Assembly (NCBI GenBank): GCA_041642035.1
Contig: JBEPXC010000012.1
Location: 1 to 33,317 of the forward strand
Source: SKVR01 sp041642035
GTDB taxonomy: Bacteria > Bacteroidota > Bacteroidia > Bacteroidales > UBA7960
DNA: 33,317 nt
Direction of reading: 5' to 3'
Shown: positions 1 to 9,384 of the stretch, one piece after another
Layout: every line of letters begins with the position of its first letter
Numbering within the stretch: position 1 is the stretch's first letter
Program-made: the position numbers and the translations under genes
The notes under the pieces: generated by a model
Told to the model about the DNA's origin: nothing
The model's input: the letters and a program-made list of their open reading frames with translations, nothing else
Databases searched by the model: none

Positions 1-1
1 A

Positions 2-1582
2 CTGCTTAAAATAGCGGAGCAGGGAGGCTGGCTGCCCACATGGGCCTGGTCAGAAGGATATACGGGTGGAATGTTTGGCGATCATTCAGTATCTGTTATT
101 CTTGATTCCTATGTAAAAGGCATACGCGACTTTGATGTAAATAAGGCTTATGAAGCCATGTATAAAAATGCTACCGAGCAATTTGTGGGCGTTCCCTGGT
201 CAAGAAGAGGCCTTTATAAATATATGGAGTCAGGTTTTGCTCCCGAAGATGCAGGGATAACCAAGTCATTGGTTGCAGAAACTCATGCATACGGGCCCGG
301 AGGGGCAAAAAACACGGGTTACTACCCCGAAGTATCCGGATCTGTTTCTTCCACTCTTGAGTATGCCTATAACGACTGGTGCGTTGCTGAAATGGCAAAT
401 ATCCTCGGCCGGAAGGATGAAGCAGAATACTTTGCTGAAAGAGCCCTTTCCTATAAAAATGTTTACGATCCCAATGTTGGGTTTATGCGTCCACGCAACA
501 GTGATGGCTCCTGGGCAATGCATCCATTTGGACCCACTATAAGTGGCCAGCACAGTCAGTTTTACTGTGAAGGCAATGCATGGACCTACACCTGGTATGT
601 TCCCCATGACATAGAAGGACTGGTAAACCTGATGGAAGGAAGGGATAACTTTATCAGTAAGCTTGATACCGCATTTGTTGGAATGGAAACAAGACAATCC
701 TATTATGATCCCGAAAATGAACCTGATATCCATTATCCCTATTTGTATAATTATGTGAACACTCCCTGGAAAACCCAGCAAATTGTAAGGTATCTTACTG
801 AGAATATGTTTACCGCTGATCATGAGACAGGATTGCCCGGAGATGATGATGTAGGGACCATGTCGGCCTGGTATATTTTTAGCGCAATGGGTTTTTACCC
901 GGTATTGCCCGGTTCGGATCAATATGTAATAGGGAGTCCTCTATTTGATGAGGTGAAGATTTTCCTGGATGAAGAGTATTATGATGGGAACGTGCTTCAT
1001 ATTGAATCTGTAAACAACTCCGCCGAAGATCAATACATCCAGAGCATGAAAGTAAATGGAGCATATTATAACAAAACATGGATTTCTCATAATGACCTGG
1101 TTAATAATGGGCACTTAGTGTTCAATATGGGAAATTCTCCTAATAAAAACTGGGCGACAGGAGAAGATGCTTTACCAAGGTCAATAACAACCAGCTCTCC
1201 TGATTTTGTTTACAGTGAACTGACGGCACCTGAACATGCCATTGCAGGTGAATATGTCAATGTTCAGGTTCGGGTAACAAATAAAGGTAGTCATGGAACT
1301 GCCCTTGTCAGATTGTTTCAATCCGATCGAAATATCCACTTTCGGATGCAGCACCCTATAGGTGAAAAACGACTGGTTTTAGATGCGGATGAATCTAAAA
1401 TAGTGGAGTTTAACGTCCCCATTTATTATCATGGCGTTAATACGCTTCAGGTTGATACCTTAACAACTTCAATTACGGTACCGAGGCCTGATTTCAAGAA
1501 ACGGTATTATGCTGATGAGAAAAATCAATACGAAAAGCATATTAATAAATCTCTTGAAATAAGAAATCAAAGCCAAAACTAA
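2..1582 (+). CDS. GH92 alpha-mannosidase, 5'-truncated, with C-terminal CARDB-like extension
   Basis: The reading frame is open from base 2, before the first Met at 71. The residues ahead of that Met (GGWLPTWAWSEGYTGGMFGD) are normal GH92 sequence, so the gene starts outside the window. GH92 enzymes are calcium-dependent inverting exo-alpha-mannosidases. Family motifs seen are E-G-N-A-W (Glu codon at 569, the position I take for the general acid), W-Y-V-P-H-D-I-E-G, N-E-P, and the G-D-D-D-V-G-T-M-S-A-W block near 838-870. N-E-P is followed by D-I-H rather than the usual S-H-H. After the catalytic part, about 100 residues (codons near 1202-1500) look like a CARDB-type immunoglobulin-like domain, rare on GH92, followed by a charged tail without a sorting signal. 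The next gene starts 136 bp downstream. The family call is secure; linkage specificity is not visible. Confidence 0.95.
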   Translation: MLKIAEQGGWLPTWAWSEGYTGGMFGDHSVSVILDSYVKGIRDFDVNKAYEAMYKNATEQFVGVPWSRRGLYKYMESGFAPEDAGITKSLVAETHAYGPGGAKNTGYYPEVSGSVSSTLEYAYNDWCVAEMANILGRKDEAEYFAERALSYKNVYDPNVGFMRPRNSDGSWAMHPFGPTISGQHSQFYCEGNAWTYTWYVPHDIEGLVNLMEGRDNFISKLDTAFVGMETRQSYYDPENEPDIHYPYLYNYVNTPWKTQQIVRYLTENMFTADHETGLPGDDDVGTMSAWYIFSAMGFYPVLPGSDQYVIGSPLFDEVKIFLDEEYYDGNVLHIESVNNSAEDQYIQSMKVNGAYYNKTWISHNDLVNNGHLVFNMGNSPNKNWATGEDALPRSITTSSPDFVYSELTAPEHAIAGEYVNVQVRVTNKGSHGTALVRLFQSDRNIHFRMQHPIGEKRLVLDADESKIVEFNVPIYYHGVNTLQVDTLTTSITVPRPDFKKRYYADEKNQYEKHINKSLEIRNQSQN

Positions 1583-1718
1583 AGAGTTTTCTGAAAGCAA
1601 AGGTTGCCATTAATATGCAATGAGAGAGCGGCTGATAAAGATACTTCCATCAAGGATTTATAAATGGGTATAATAATTCCAGATATTTAAGATTTTAAAC
1701 ATTATAGAGAGAACAGAT

Positions 1719-4565
1719 ATGAAAAGAATTACAAGCTTCATTATTGCAGTATTATTTATCTCATTTATTTTTCCCTCTGGAAGCTGGGGTCAAAATGATA
1801 GCTGGGATACTGAAATCTGGGATGCAGAAATAACAAGAAAAATAATTCGTCCCTGGCGTTCTACTACTGAAATCGTGAAGCCGGGAGAAAGTTTCCAGGT
1901 ATGGTTTAATGCAGATGCAGGGCAGGAGGTTCTGTCGGTTCGGTTAGAAGGTCCTTACAGTAGGATTACCTGTACCGATTCTGTCTCAAATGGTGACTGG
2001 GAGTTTGATCCCTTATCCGGCAACAGGTACAATACCCGCATCACAGTGACCGTTCCACCTGAGGCGCCGGCCGACCGTTATGATCTTGTTTTGGAAACTT
2101 CCACTGGCGATGAGGTGTCCTGGGGTGGGGTTAAAATTATAAAGGAGTATAAGGATAATTACTACCTGATGCACTTTTCTGATGGGCATATATTCCAGAG
2201 TGCCGGTGAGCATGATTCCGAAGTTCTTTTGGCAAGAAAGTCTGCAATGATAGATATGGCCAATATAATGGACGTTCCGATCATTATTGAAACGGGCGAC
2301 AATATGTATAACATCCGTAATAATCCTGAGCATGAATTTGCATTTTACCTCGGTATTCCCAGTATAAACATTAAAGGCCTTACTGATGCGAACGCGGCTA
2401 CATTTCTTTGCCCGGGGAATCACGATGCACATACAGCCAACGTATGGGATCGGGCAACAGTAGAAGTAAATTCGGATTGGTGGAATACCTATTATGGCTT
2501 GCAGAATTCTTCTTTTAAATATGGCAATAGCCGTTTCATGCTGCTTAACAATGGATGGGATTGGCGCGAACATCAGTACCAGGCCCATAAAGCAGGTGAA
2601 TGGCTTAATGGCGATGGGGCAGGAGGTAATTTTTTCCTGTCAGCGGCACATCACTACGATAAAATGCATAACATTATAGATGGCTATGAACCATTGAATC
2701 TGGTTCTGGCCGGGCATAAGCATTATGCAAGCGGAGATAACCCCTGGACGTTTACTGGTGGGAAGGATGCCATTGCCTATATTGCAGGTTCTATCCGTGA
2801 TAAATTTGAATTCAACCTTTTTAGAGTTAACAACACTACGGGAGAATATATCCCTGTTGCTGGTTCTACAGGAGTTGTTCAGGTCCTTAACAGTGGTGAC
2901 AAAAATGATCGTTCTACCTGGGAGCCTAACCTTACGCTCTCTTATTCTGCCGATAACGATGGAAGTGCGACCATGAATACGGCAACCATTGTTAATAAAT
3001 TCGATTTTCCCATCATGGGTGCGAGGGTACGTTTTGTAATGCCTAAAGGGGCCGATTTTCAAATTGTAAACGCATCTGTCATCCAGCATTTTGAAGGTGA
3101 TCTATTTCAGGTGGTTGATGTAAAAACAGATGTTCCTGCCAATGGTACAAAAATGGTATACTTAAATGGAGACGTAGATTTATGCCCTGATGACCCGAAT
3201 AAAACTGATCCGGGCCTTTGTGGTTGCGGAGTTCCCGAGGGTGAATGCGAAACGTCTGCCCTAATTGTAAATGATGGTATAGGTGATGGAGATTATCTTC
3301 CCCTGCAAAATGCTACCATAATAGCAGATCAGGCACCACAGGGACAGGTATTTGATGCCTGGGAAATTGTATCTGGCAATCCGTTTATATATGATTTGAA
3401 TGCTCCTTTCACAGAGGTTAGACTCGAAGGCGAACCTGCTGAAATATCTGCAACATACAAGGATATTCCCATAGTGCTGGTCAACCAGGCTGTTTTTTTT
3501 TCTCAGTATATTCCCCCAGTTTCACCAGGTGAGAAGGTAAACGTCAGCCTGACAATGAAAAATACAGGTACATCCAGCTGGACTAAAGAATCAGGCCATA
3601 ATTTAGGAAGCCAGAATCCTCAGGATAACACAACATGGGGGTTCACACGTGTGTCTCTGGATGTAAATGACAGCATTGAACCAGGCGCCGAAAAGACCTT
3701 CCATTATGAAATAACTGCACCCGGAATACCCGGGACCTACAAATTTCAATGGCAAATGTTGCAGGAAAAGGTTGAATGGTTTGGTGCCAAATCTAACAAT
3801 CAATTCATTAATATTGGTGGAAACAGTGATTATATCGACTATTGTGATGCCTTGACAGGCTGGGAGACATTAAGTAATATAAGCCTTGATAGCACGAATC
3901 AAAAACAGGGCGAGGGTTGTCTCGTTTTTACCGGCAATACCAATGATGAGTTTAAGAAAGTATTCACAGATCCCTTTAATATAGTAGGGACCCAAGCTGA
4001 TGCCATGCTGGAATTCTGGTATTATGTTTCCGATGTTTCCAGCCGGAGTGACTTGAATCAGGTAGAGTTAGGAAGTGGTGGTAAGGCAGACGTTGATGAG
4101 TATAACTGGAACCTGACTGGGTTAGTAGACGGGTGGAACTATATCAGACTAAAGGTCAGCGAAGCAGGAAAAACCGGTAATCCTGATTTAAGTTCAATAA
4201 ACTGGTTTCGGGTGTATAGCCTGAAGTCGGGTAGCATTACCACGATGATCGATGGTATTAAAATAACAGGAATGAACACCAGCCTTAATGTAAATACGTT
4301 CAACCCCAATGGCAAGGTACGAGTCTATCCAAATCCCGTTTATAATGACGGCGTTTCTGTTGAGTTTGATTTAAATGCTTTTTCAAAAGTAAGCGTATCG
4401 GTTTTAGATATAAATGGCTCTATAGTAATGCAGCCTTTTTACAATCATTCTTTCGATCCGGGAATGCATAAGGTGAATATTCCTGTTTATATTCTCCCTG
4501 GAACATATTTCCTGCAAATTACATCGGATGGTTTTTCGCAAACCCATAAAATTATAGTCATGTAA
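1719..4565 (+). CDS. T9SS-exported multidomain metallophosphoesterase
   Basis: A 948-residue secreted calcineurin-like phosphoesterase. A signal peptide (about 1-25) is followed by a beta-rich domain (about 45-142). The metal-binding catalytic core carries all the classic blocks: D-G-H at 155-157, G-D-N at 193-195, G-N-H-D at 233-236, H-H at 311-312 and G-H-K-H at 332-335. Next come a beta-sandwich region, a Cys/Asp-rich calcium-type linker (about 489-510), a short repeat-like beta domain, and an NBR1/four-tryptophan-like Ig domain (about 586-704; W in S-S-W, T-T-W-G, F-Q-W-Q and E-W-F-G). A jelly-roll, possibly carbohydrate-binding, domain (about 706-855) and a T9SS type A sorting domain starting at V-Y-P-N-P (about 866-948) complete it. 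The protein should be surface-exposed. The substrate is unknown; between two GH92 genes, a phosphate mono- or diester on a glycan is an attractive guess. It has no resemblance to a sulfatase. Confidence 0.9.
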   Translation: MKRITSFIIAVLFISFIFPSGSWGQNDSWDTEIWDAEITRKIIRPWRSTTEIVKPGESFQVWFNADAGQEVLSVRLEGPYSRITCTDSVSNGDWEFDPLSGNRYNTRITVTVPPEAPADRYDLVLETSTGDEVSWGGVKIIKEYKDNYYLMHFSDGHIFQSAGEHDSEVLLARKSAMIDMANIMDVPIIIETGDNMYNIRNNPEHEFAFYLGIPSINIKGLTDANAATFLCPGNHDAHTANVWDRATVEVNSDWWNTYYGLQNSSFKYGNSRFMLLNNGWDWREHQYQAHKAGEWLNGDGAGGNFFLSAAHHYDKMHNIIDGYEPLNLVLAGHKHYASGDNPWTFTGGKDAIAYIAGSIRDKFEFNLFRVNNTTGEYIPVAGSTGVVQVLNSGDKNDRSTWEPNLTLSYSADNDGSATMNTATIVNKFDFPIMGARVRFVMPKGADFQIVNASVIQHFEGDLFQVVDVKTDVPANGTKMVYLNGDVDLCPDDPNKTDPGLCGCGVPEGECETSALIVNDGIGDGDYLPLQNATIIADQAPQGQVFDAWEIVSGNPFIYDLNAPFTEVRLEGEPAEISATYKDIPIVLVNQAVFFSQYIPPVSPGEKVNVSLTMKNTGTSSWTKESGHNLGSQNPQDNTTWGFTRVSLDVNDSIEPGAEKTFHYEITAPGIPGTYKFQWQMLQEKVEWFGAKSNNQFINIGGNSDYIDYCDALTGWETLSNISLDSTNQKQGEGCLVFTGNTNDEFKKVFTDPFNIVGTQADAMLEFWYYVSDVSSRSDLNQVELGSGGKADVDEYNWNLTGLVDGWNYIRLKVSEAGKTGNPDLSSINWFRVYSLKSGSITTMIDGIKITGMNTSLNVNTFNPNGKVRVYPNPVYNDGVSVEFDLNAFSKVSVSVLDINGSIVMQPFYNHSFDPGMHKVNIPVYILPGTYFLQITSDGFSQTHKIIVM

Positions 4566-4624
4566 AGAGTGTTTTTCCGTGAATGTATCAGGAGAACAGA
4601 TTTTAATAAGAAAAAATAACCACT

Positions 4625-6880
4625 ATGATAAGAAGTTTATTTAACATCCTAATAGTATTGCTTTTTCTGGGTTGCAATTCAGTAAACCAAAACAGTTCAG
4701 AAAAAGTAACAAAGTATGTTGATCCAACCATTGGGAATGTAGCCAGGTTTTTAGTGCCTACTTATCCTACTATGCATCTGCCCAATCAAATGTTAAGAAT
4801 GTTTCCCGTAAAAGATGATTACCTCTCTGACCAGGTAAAGGCATTTCCCCTTCAGGTGATTTCGCACAGAAGTAAAGGTATCTTTCAGATGAAGGTAATC
4901 TCTGGTGTTGTCAAAGAAGACTCCTGGAATACCTACATGCAAATCGATCATGACCTGGAAATTGTGCATCCCTGGCTTTATTCAACCTATCTTATTGACG
5001 ATGATGTCATGGTAAGCTTTACACCTGGTGAGAAAGTGGCCATCTATAAATTTGATTTTCCCGAAGAGGAACAGGTAAACCTTTTATTTGCCGGGACAAA
5101 CAAGCTGATTATTGATCAGGGCAATGAAGGCGAATTTAAAATCAAAGAAAGCATTACCCAAAAAACAAAAGGTATTTTCTCCGAAACACGAGTTTTGGAT
5201 GTATACATTTATGGCAGGCTTACTGATGAAAATGGAAATACCCTTAGTATAGCAGAGATTGATCAACACAATGGCAGATTTGCTATAACCTTACCTGCTG
5301 ATGCTCCTTCTTTAGTTCTTTTTAAGTATGCTGTTTCCTATATTGATCATGAACAGGCAAAATTTAATTACCATGAAGAACTGGAAGGGGTAAGTTTTGA
5401 TGAACTGGCATCTTCAGGCGAAAAAAGATGGGAAGAAACTCTTGGTCAAATACAGGTAAAAGGAGGAACAGACGCACAAAAAAGAACCTTCTATACTTCG
5501 TTATACAGAACGTATGAGCGAATGGTGGATATTAATGAATATGGAAGGTATTACAGTGGATTTGACGGAAGAATACACAAAAGTGATCGTCCTTTTTACA
5601 TAGATGACTGGATTTGGGATACTTACAGGACTACGCATCCATTGCGCACCATCTTAAATCCTGAATTGCAAAATGACATATTGAATTCCTTTACGCTGAT
5701 GTATGAGCAAAGTGGATGGATGCCGGCTTTCAATGAAGTTTTTGGCAACAAGATGTGTATGCACGCCTATCATTCGTCATCAATTTTTATCGATGGTTAT
5801 CGAAAAGGATTAAAAGATTATGATGTTGAAAAAGCATATGAAGGAATTAGAAAGAATTTGATGGAGGGTACCTTTATTCCATGGCGCCAGGGGACACCAC
5901 GCAGGCCAATTGACGATTTTTATCATGAATATGGATATTACCCGGCACTGAAGATTGGTGAACAAGAGACTGAACCCCAAATGGATGTTTTTGAAAAACG
6001 TCAACCTGTGCCCGTAACGCTGGGTATAAGTTATGACTTTTGGGCACTGTCGGAATTGGCTAATGAATTAGACAAAGAGTCAGAATATGAGCAATTTAGT
6101 GTCAGGGGCAATGATTATAAGAATCTTTGGCATCCTGAACATCGATTGTTTATGCCGAAAGATAAAGATGGTGAATGGGTGGATATCGATCCAAAGTTAG
6201 ATGGTGGACGTGGTTATCGTGAATATTTTGATGAAAATAATGGATGGACTTATGCCTGGCAGGTTCAGCATGATATTTCGGGTTTAGCTAGACTGCTTGG
6301 AGGAAAACAAGCGGCTGAAAAGAGATTGGATCAACTTTTCAGAGAACCTTTGGGGATTCGAAAAACTGAGTTCTATGTGGACGGGGGAAATTCTACCGGG
6401 ATGGTAGGACAATTCTCAATGGGCAATGAGCCATCCTTCCATATTCCATACTTATACAACTACTTCGGGGCGCCGTGGAAAACCCAAAAGCGAACACGAT
6501 TTTTATTAGATGTTTGGTTTAAAGACAATATATTTGGTATCCCCGGCGACGAAGATGGAGGTGCCATGACAGCCTGGGTGGTATTTAGTTCGATGGGACT
6601 TTATCCTGTGACTCCGGGATTACCTTTTTACGATATTACCAGTCCTGTTTTTGAGGAAACTGCCATTAACCTATCCGATGGGAAAACATTCACCATTAAA
6701 GCAGATGGAGCCAGCAAAACCAAAAAGTATATCCAAAAGGCTTTTTTAAATGGAGCGGAGATTCATTCGCCATTTATTACCCACGATCAAATTATGGCCG
6801 GCGGAAACCTGGAACTAATCCTTGATGAACTCCCCAATAAGGAATGGGGAAAGAATCCCGAAATTCCTTTAATGAAGTAG
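4625..6880 (+). CDS. GH92-family glycosidase, divergent subgroup, lipoprotein
   Basis: A 751-residue GH92 with a lipoprotein-type signal (L-F-L-G-C, Cys17), so probably membrane-anchored. The catalytic half is intact: E537 in E-N-N-G-W, N-E-P at 601-603, G-D-E-D-G-G-A-M-T-A-W at 641-651 and G-L-Y-P-V-T-P-G. The N-terminal half differs from canonical GH92. The usual G-H-x-Y-P-G-A-x-x-P-F-G and G-Y-H-Y-S-D blocks are replaced by L-V-P-T-Y-P-T-M-H-L-P-N (43-54) and a S-H-R segment near 80. The gene at 22731 shares these changes and is clearly its closest relative here. It lies 59 bp after the phosphoesterase, probably co-transcribed. GH92 membership is firm. Alpha-mannosidase activity is likely, but the altered N-domain, which normally shapes the sugar subsites, may mean another linkage or a modified mannoside. 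Confidence 0.92.
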   Translation: MIRSLFNILIVLLFLGCNSVNQNSSEKVTKYVDPTIGNVARFLVPTYPTMHLPNQMLRMFPVKDDYLSDQVKAFPLQVISHRSKGIFQMKVISGVVKEDSWNTYMQIDHDLEIVHPWLYSTYLIDDDVMVSFTPGEKVAIYKFDFPEEEQVNLLFAGTNKLIIDQGNEGEFKIKESITQKTKGIFSETRVLDVYIYGRLTDENGNTLSIAEIDQHNGRFAITLPADAPSLVLFKYAVSYIDHEQAKFNYHEELEGVSFDELASSGEKRWEETLGQIQVKGGTDAQKRTFYTSLYRTYERMVDINEYGRYYSGFDGRIHKSDRPFYIDDWIWDTYRTTHPLRTILNPELQNDILNSFTLMYEQSGWMPAFNEVFGNKMCMHAYHSSSIFIDGYRKGLKDYDVEKAYEGIRKNLMEGTFIPWRQGTPRRPIDDFYHEYGYYPALKIGEQETEPQMDVFEKRQPVPVTLGISYDFWALSELANELDKESEYEQFSVRGNDYKNLWHPEHRLFMPKDKDGEWVDIDPKLDGGRGYREYFDENNGWTYAWQVQHDISGLARLLGGKQAAEKRLDQLFREPLGIRKTEFYVDGGNSTGMVGQFSMGNEPSFHIPYLYNYFGAPWKTQKRTRFLLDVWFKDNIFGIPGDEDGGAMTAWVVFSSMGLYPVTPGLPFYDITSPVFEETAINLSDGKTFTIKADGASKTKKYIQKAFLNGAEIHSPFITHDQIMAGGNLELILDELPNKEWGKNPEIPLMK

Positions 6881-7122
6881 AGTTCTTATTGATGATTGAG
6901 AGTTATTATCTCGCTCTGATAAAGTTTATTCAATGTAAGCACAGCTCAGAATGAGATGTTTTTTGCTCTTTCAATAAATATATAATACCTGCAAGTAAAC
7001 TTGCCGCATTCCGGGCTGATATGGATGTATGCACCATGGCTGATCGGTAGTGACAGTAGAGTATATTATACTCCCGGGGAGAATAGATAGAGTAATGAAT
7101 TAATTTTTATAAAAGGATAAAT

Positions 7123-9234
7123 ATGAAGTTGAAAGGAATTGTTATTGTCATAGGAGCCATCATAATTTGCTCTTACGTTCTTGCTCCAAAAATGAGTAAA
7201 GATTCAAATATTGAGTTTTCAAAGCTTGATGAATCGGGTTTACTGTCTCAAAAGCTTCTTAATGTTACTCCCATTGAAGGGCTGTTAACCAGCTATGATC
7301 TGATTTTTCCTGAATTTGAAAAAGGGGTAATCAATAAATCAGATATTTTTAGCTGGGTTGATGGTTATGCAACCATGGGTGAACCATTTACTAATTTTAA
7401 CAAGTTCAAGAATCCAAAATATGATACAATAAATACCAGTTACTTTGCTCACGCATCCCAGTTAGGATATTATCTTCTTATGAAATTAAAAGACGGAAGA
7501 TACCTTGCGGTGTTGCCATTGGTTTCAGACAGCGTTATGTCTCATTTATCAGTTAGTCAGGGAGAACCAAAGCTAAAGGTTACTACTTATGGCACAGATG
7601 TTTTTAATGGGAAAGCCCCCTTGTTTAGCTACGCTTTTGCCGCAGACCCTTATTCTGCTACTCAGAAATGCTGGGAATTAGCTGTTGATTCAGAATTCTG
7701 TAAAGACAATGTTCAACTACGAGCAAAAAAAGAATACCCCGAAGTGTTTGAATACCTGGGGTGGTGCACCTGGGAAGCCTACGAAGGAAGTATTACAGAA
7801 AGTATAGTTTCTCAAAGCATTAAAAACATACATGAAAGTTCAGTCCCTATTCGATGGATCATAGTTGACGATGGGTACCTTGATGAAAAGGTTCCACACG
7901 AAGGGGCAAAAAGACAATTGCTTAGTTTCGGAGTGAACAAAAAGTTTCCTAACGGATGGAAACCCATTACCTCTTTAAAAGAAGAAAATGGTGTGAAATG
8001 GATAGGTATTTGGCGCAATATGAGTGGAGGAATGGGAGGCGTAAGCCCGGAGCATACCATGAACGAACTAAACGATAACCTAATGGCCAAAACAGTGCAC
8101 CGAATCAATAAACCATCCATGGAAATGGTCACTGAGTATAGTATGATTGTTAACCCTGATGCAATCTCTTCCGAGAAATTTTATACCCATATGGTGAATA
8201 ACTCAATTGAAGGAGGGTTCGATTTAATGAAAGTTGATTTTCAGACTTATAATTTTTGGATGTACTCTGGCACCGGGAATGCTGTCAATAGTGTCCACCA
8301 AAATAATCAGGCCCTTGAGGCTGTTTCTAAAGCTAACAATATACCCTTACTCAACTGTATTTCACAATCCAGTGTAAATGTTTTCAATACAAAGTATAGC
8401 GTAGTAAGCAGGGCAAGCGTTGATATTAAGCTTGATAATGATAATATGCGACGCACTGCTCAATCTTTTGCCAATAATATGTGGTGGGGAGATGTTCTTG
8501 TCGGAGATCTGGATATGTATCATACAAGTAACGATAGTACGGCTCAATATCTTACGATCGCAAGAGCTGTTTCAGGAGGCCCAATATATTTATCGGATAA
8601 ACCTGAGCATATAAATAAGCAACTTGTTGAGCCGCTTATTTTTAATGATGGTAAAATCATTAGAGCTCTTGCTCCGGCAGTGCCCCTAAAAGAGTCATTA
8701 TTCAAACGTATTCAAGATCCCTGTTACCGTGTTATCGCACCCACACGTGAAGGTTCATGTGCTATTGCAGTTTTCAACTTTTCAGAGCAAAGTAATGCAC
8801 AAAGTTTTGTTAGTAAGGACGATTATCCTTTTGCCGCAGCCAAAGAGCAGCCTTTTAATGGTTTGTGGGAATTGCCTGTAGAGGGCTTAGTGATTTATGA
8901 CTGGGCCGAAAAAACAGGTGCAGAATTAGAAGCAGATTATTTGTTTAGTGTGGAAAGAATGAAAGGAAAAATCTTCAATATTGCACCTGTTAATCATGGT
9001 TGGGCGGTTATGGGGCGCTCAGATAAATATCTTGGGGGATGTACTTATGATATAGAGAACTGTTCGAATAACATGCTGGATTTGATTCTTGATGAGTCAG
9101 GACCTGTAATTGTTTTTAGTAGAGACGGTGAACCAAAAACAAATGCAGGTAAATTGGTGGCATTAGGGAATGGATTTTATGAAATTGACATGCCCGTTGG
9201 AGAGTTGAATAAAACGGTCAGGCTTGAAAAGTAA
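7123..9234 (+). CDS. GH36 / raffinose synthase (Sip1)-family glycosidase, likely alpha-galactosidase
   Basis: 703 residues with an N-terminal hydrophobic export segment (about 5-20), so probably periplasmic or membrane-anchored. The family is recognised from G-W-C-T-W at 213-217, I-V-D-D-G (247-251), K-V-D-F-Q at 370-374 with D372 as the expected nucleophile, R-A-S-V-D at 430-434 with D434 as the expected acid/base, and G-D-L-D-M at 461-465. These correspond to the clan-D pattern K-x-D ... R-x-x-x-D of GH36. Plant members make raffinose by galactosyl transfer; bacterial secreted members are more likely hydrolases acting on alpha-galactosides. In a mannan locus it could remove alpha-galactosyl side groups. 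Two unusually long spacers (242 bp before, 150 bp after) separate it from its neighbours. The family call is good; the exact substrate is inferred. Confidence 0.82.
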   Translation: MKLKGIVIVIGAIIICSYVLAPKMSKDSNIEFSKLDESGLLSQKLLNVTPIEGLLTSYDLIFPEFEKGVINKSDIFSWVDGYATMGEPFTNFNKFKNPKYDTINTSYFAHASQLGYYLLMKLKDGRYLAVLPLVSDSVMSHLSVSQGEPKLKVTTYGTDVFNGKAPLFSYAFAADPYSATQKCWELAVDSEFCKDNVQLRAKKEYPEVFEYLGWCTWEAYEGSITESIVSQSIKNIHESSVPIRWIIVDDGYLDEKVPHEGAKRQLLSFGVNKKFPNGWKPITSLKEENGVKWIGIWRNMSGGMGGVSPEHTMNELNDNLMAKTVHRINKPSMEMVTEYSMIVNPDAISSEKFYTHMVNNSIEGGFDLMKVDFQTYNFWMYSGTGNAVNSVHQNNQALEAVSKANNIPLLNCISQSSVNVFNTKYSVVSRASVDIKLDNDNMRRTAQSFANNMWWGDVLVGDLDMYHTSNDSTAQYLTIARAVSGGPIYLSDKPEHINKQLVEPLIFNDGKIIRALAPAVPLKESLFKRIQDPCYRVIAPTREGSCAIAVFNFSEQSNAQSFVSKDDYPFAAAKEQPFNGLWELPVEGLVIYDWAEKTGAELEADYLFSVERMKGKIFNIAPVNHGWAVMGRSDKYLGGCTYDIENCSNNMLDLILDESGPVIVFSRDGEPKTNAGKLVALGNGFYEIDMPVGELNKTVRLEK

Positions 9235-9384
9235 ATACCAATTTGGCTATGACGCCGATCCTTCAAAAGGTTGGATGTTCGTTAAATGGCTGTTATGTCA
9301 ATTTTTAAAATTAATTTCTGTCATCCAGATCGGGTGGGTGAGTGATATAAATGTTCATAATGTAAACTATTTATCTCTAAACTA

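Noticed and set aside
266..922. A 218-codon open frame on the minus strand
   Set aside because: It lies wholly within the truncated GH92 gene in antisense. The translation has no recognisable family, and the + strand frame shows clear GH92 motifs.
2013..2588. A 191-codon open frame on the minus strand
   Set aside because: Antisense shadow of the metallophosphoesterase catalytic domain, with no motif or plausible start context.
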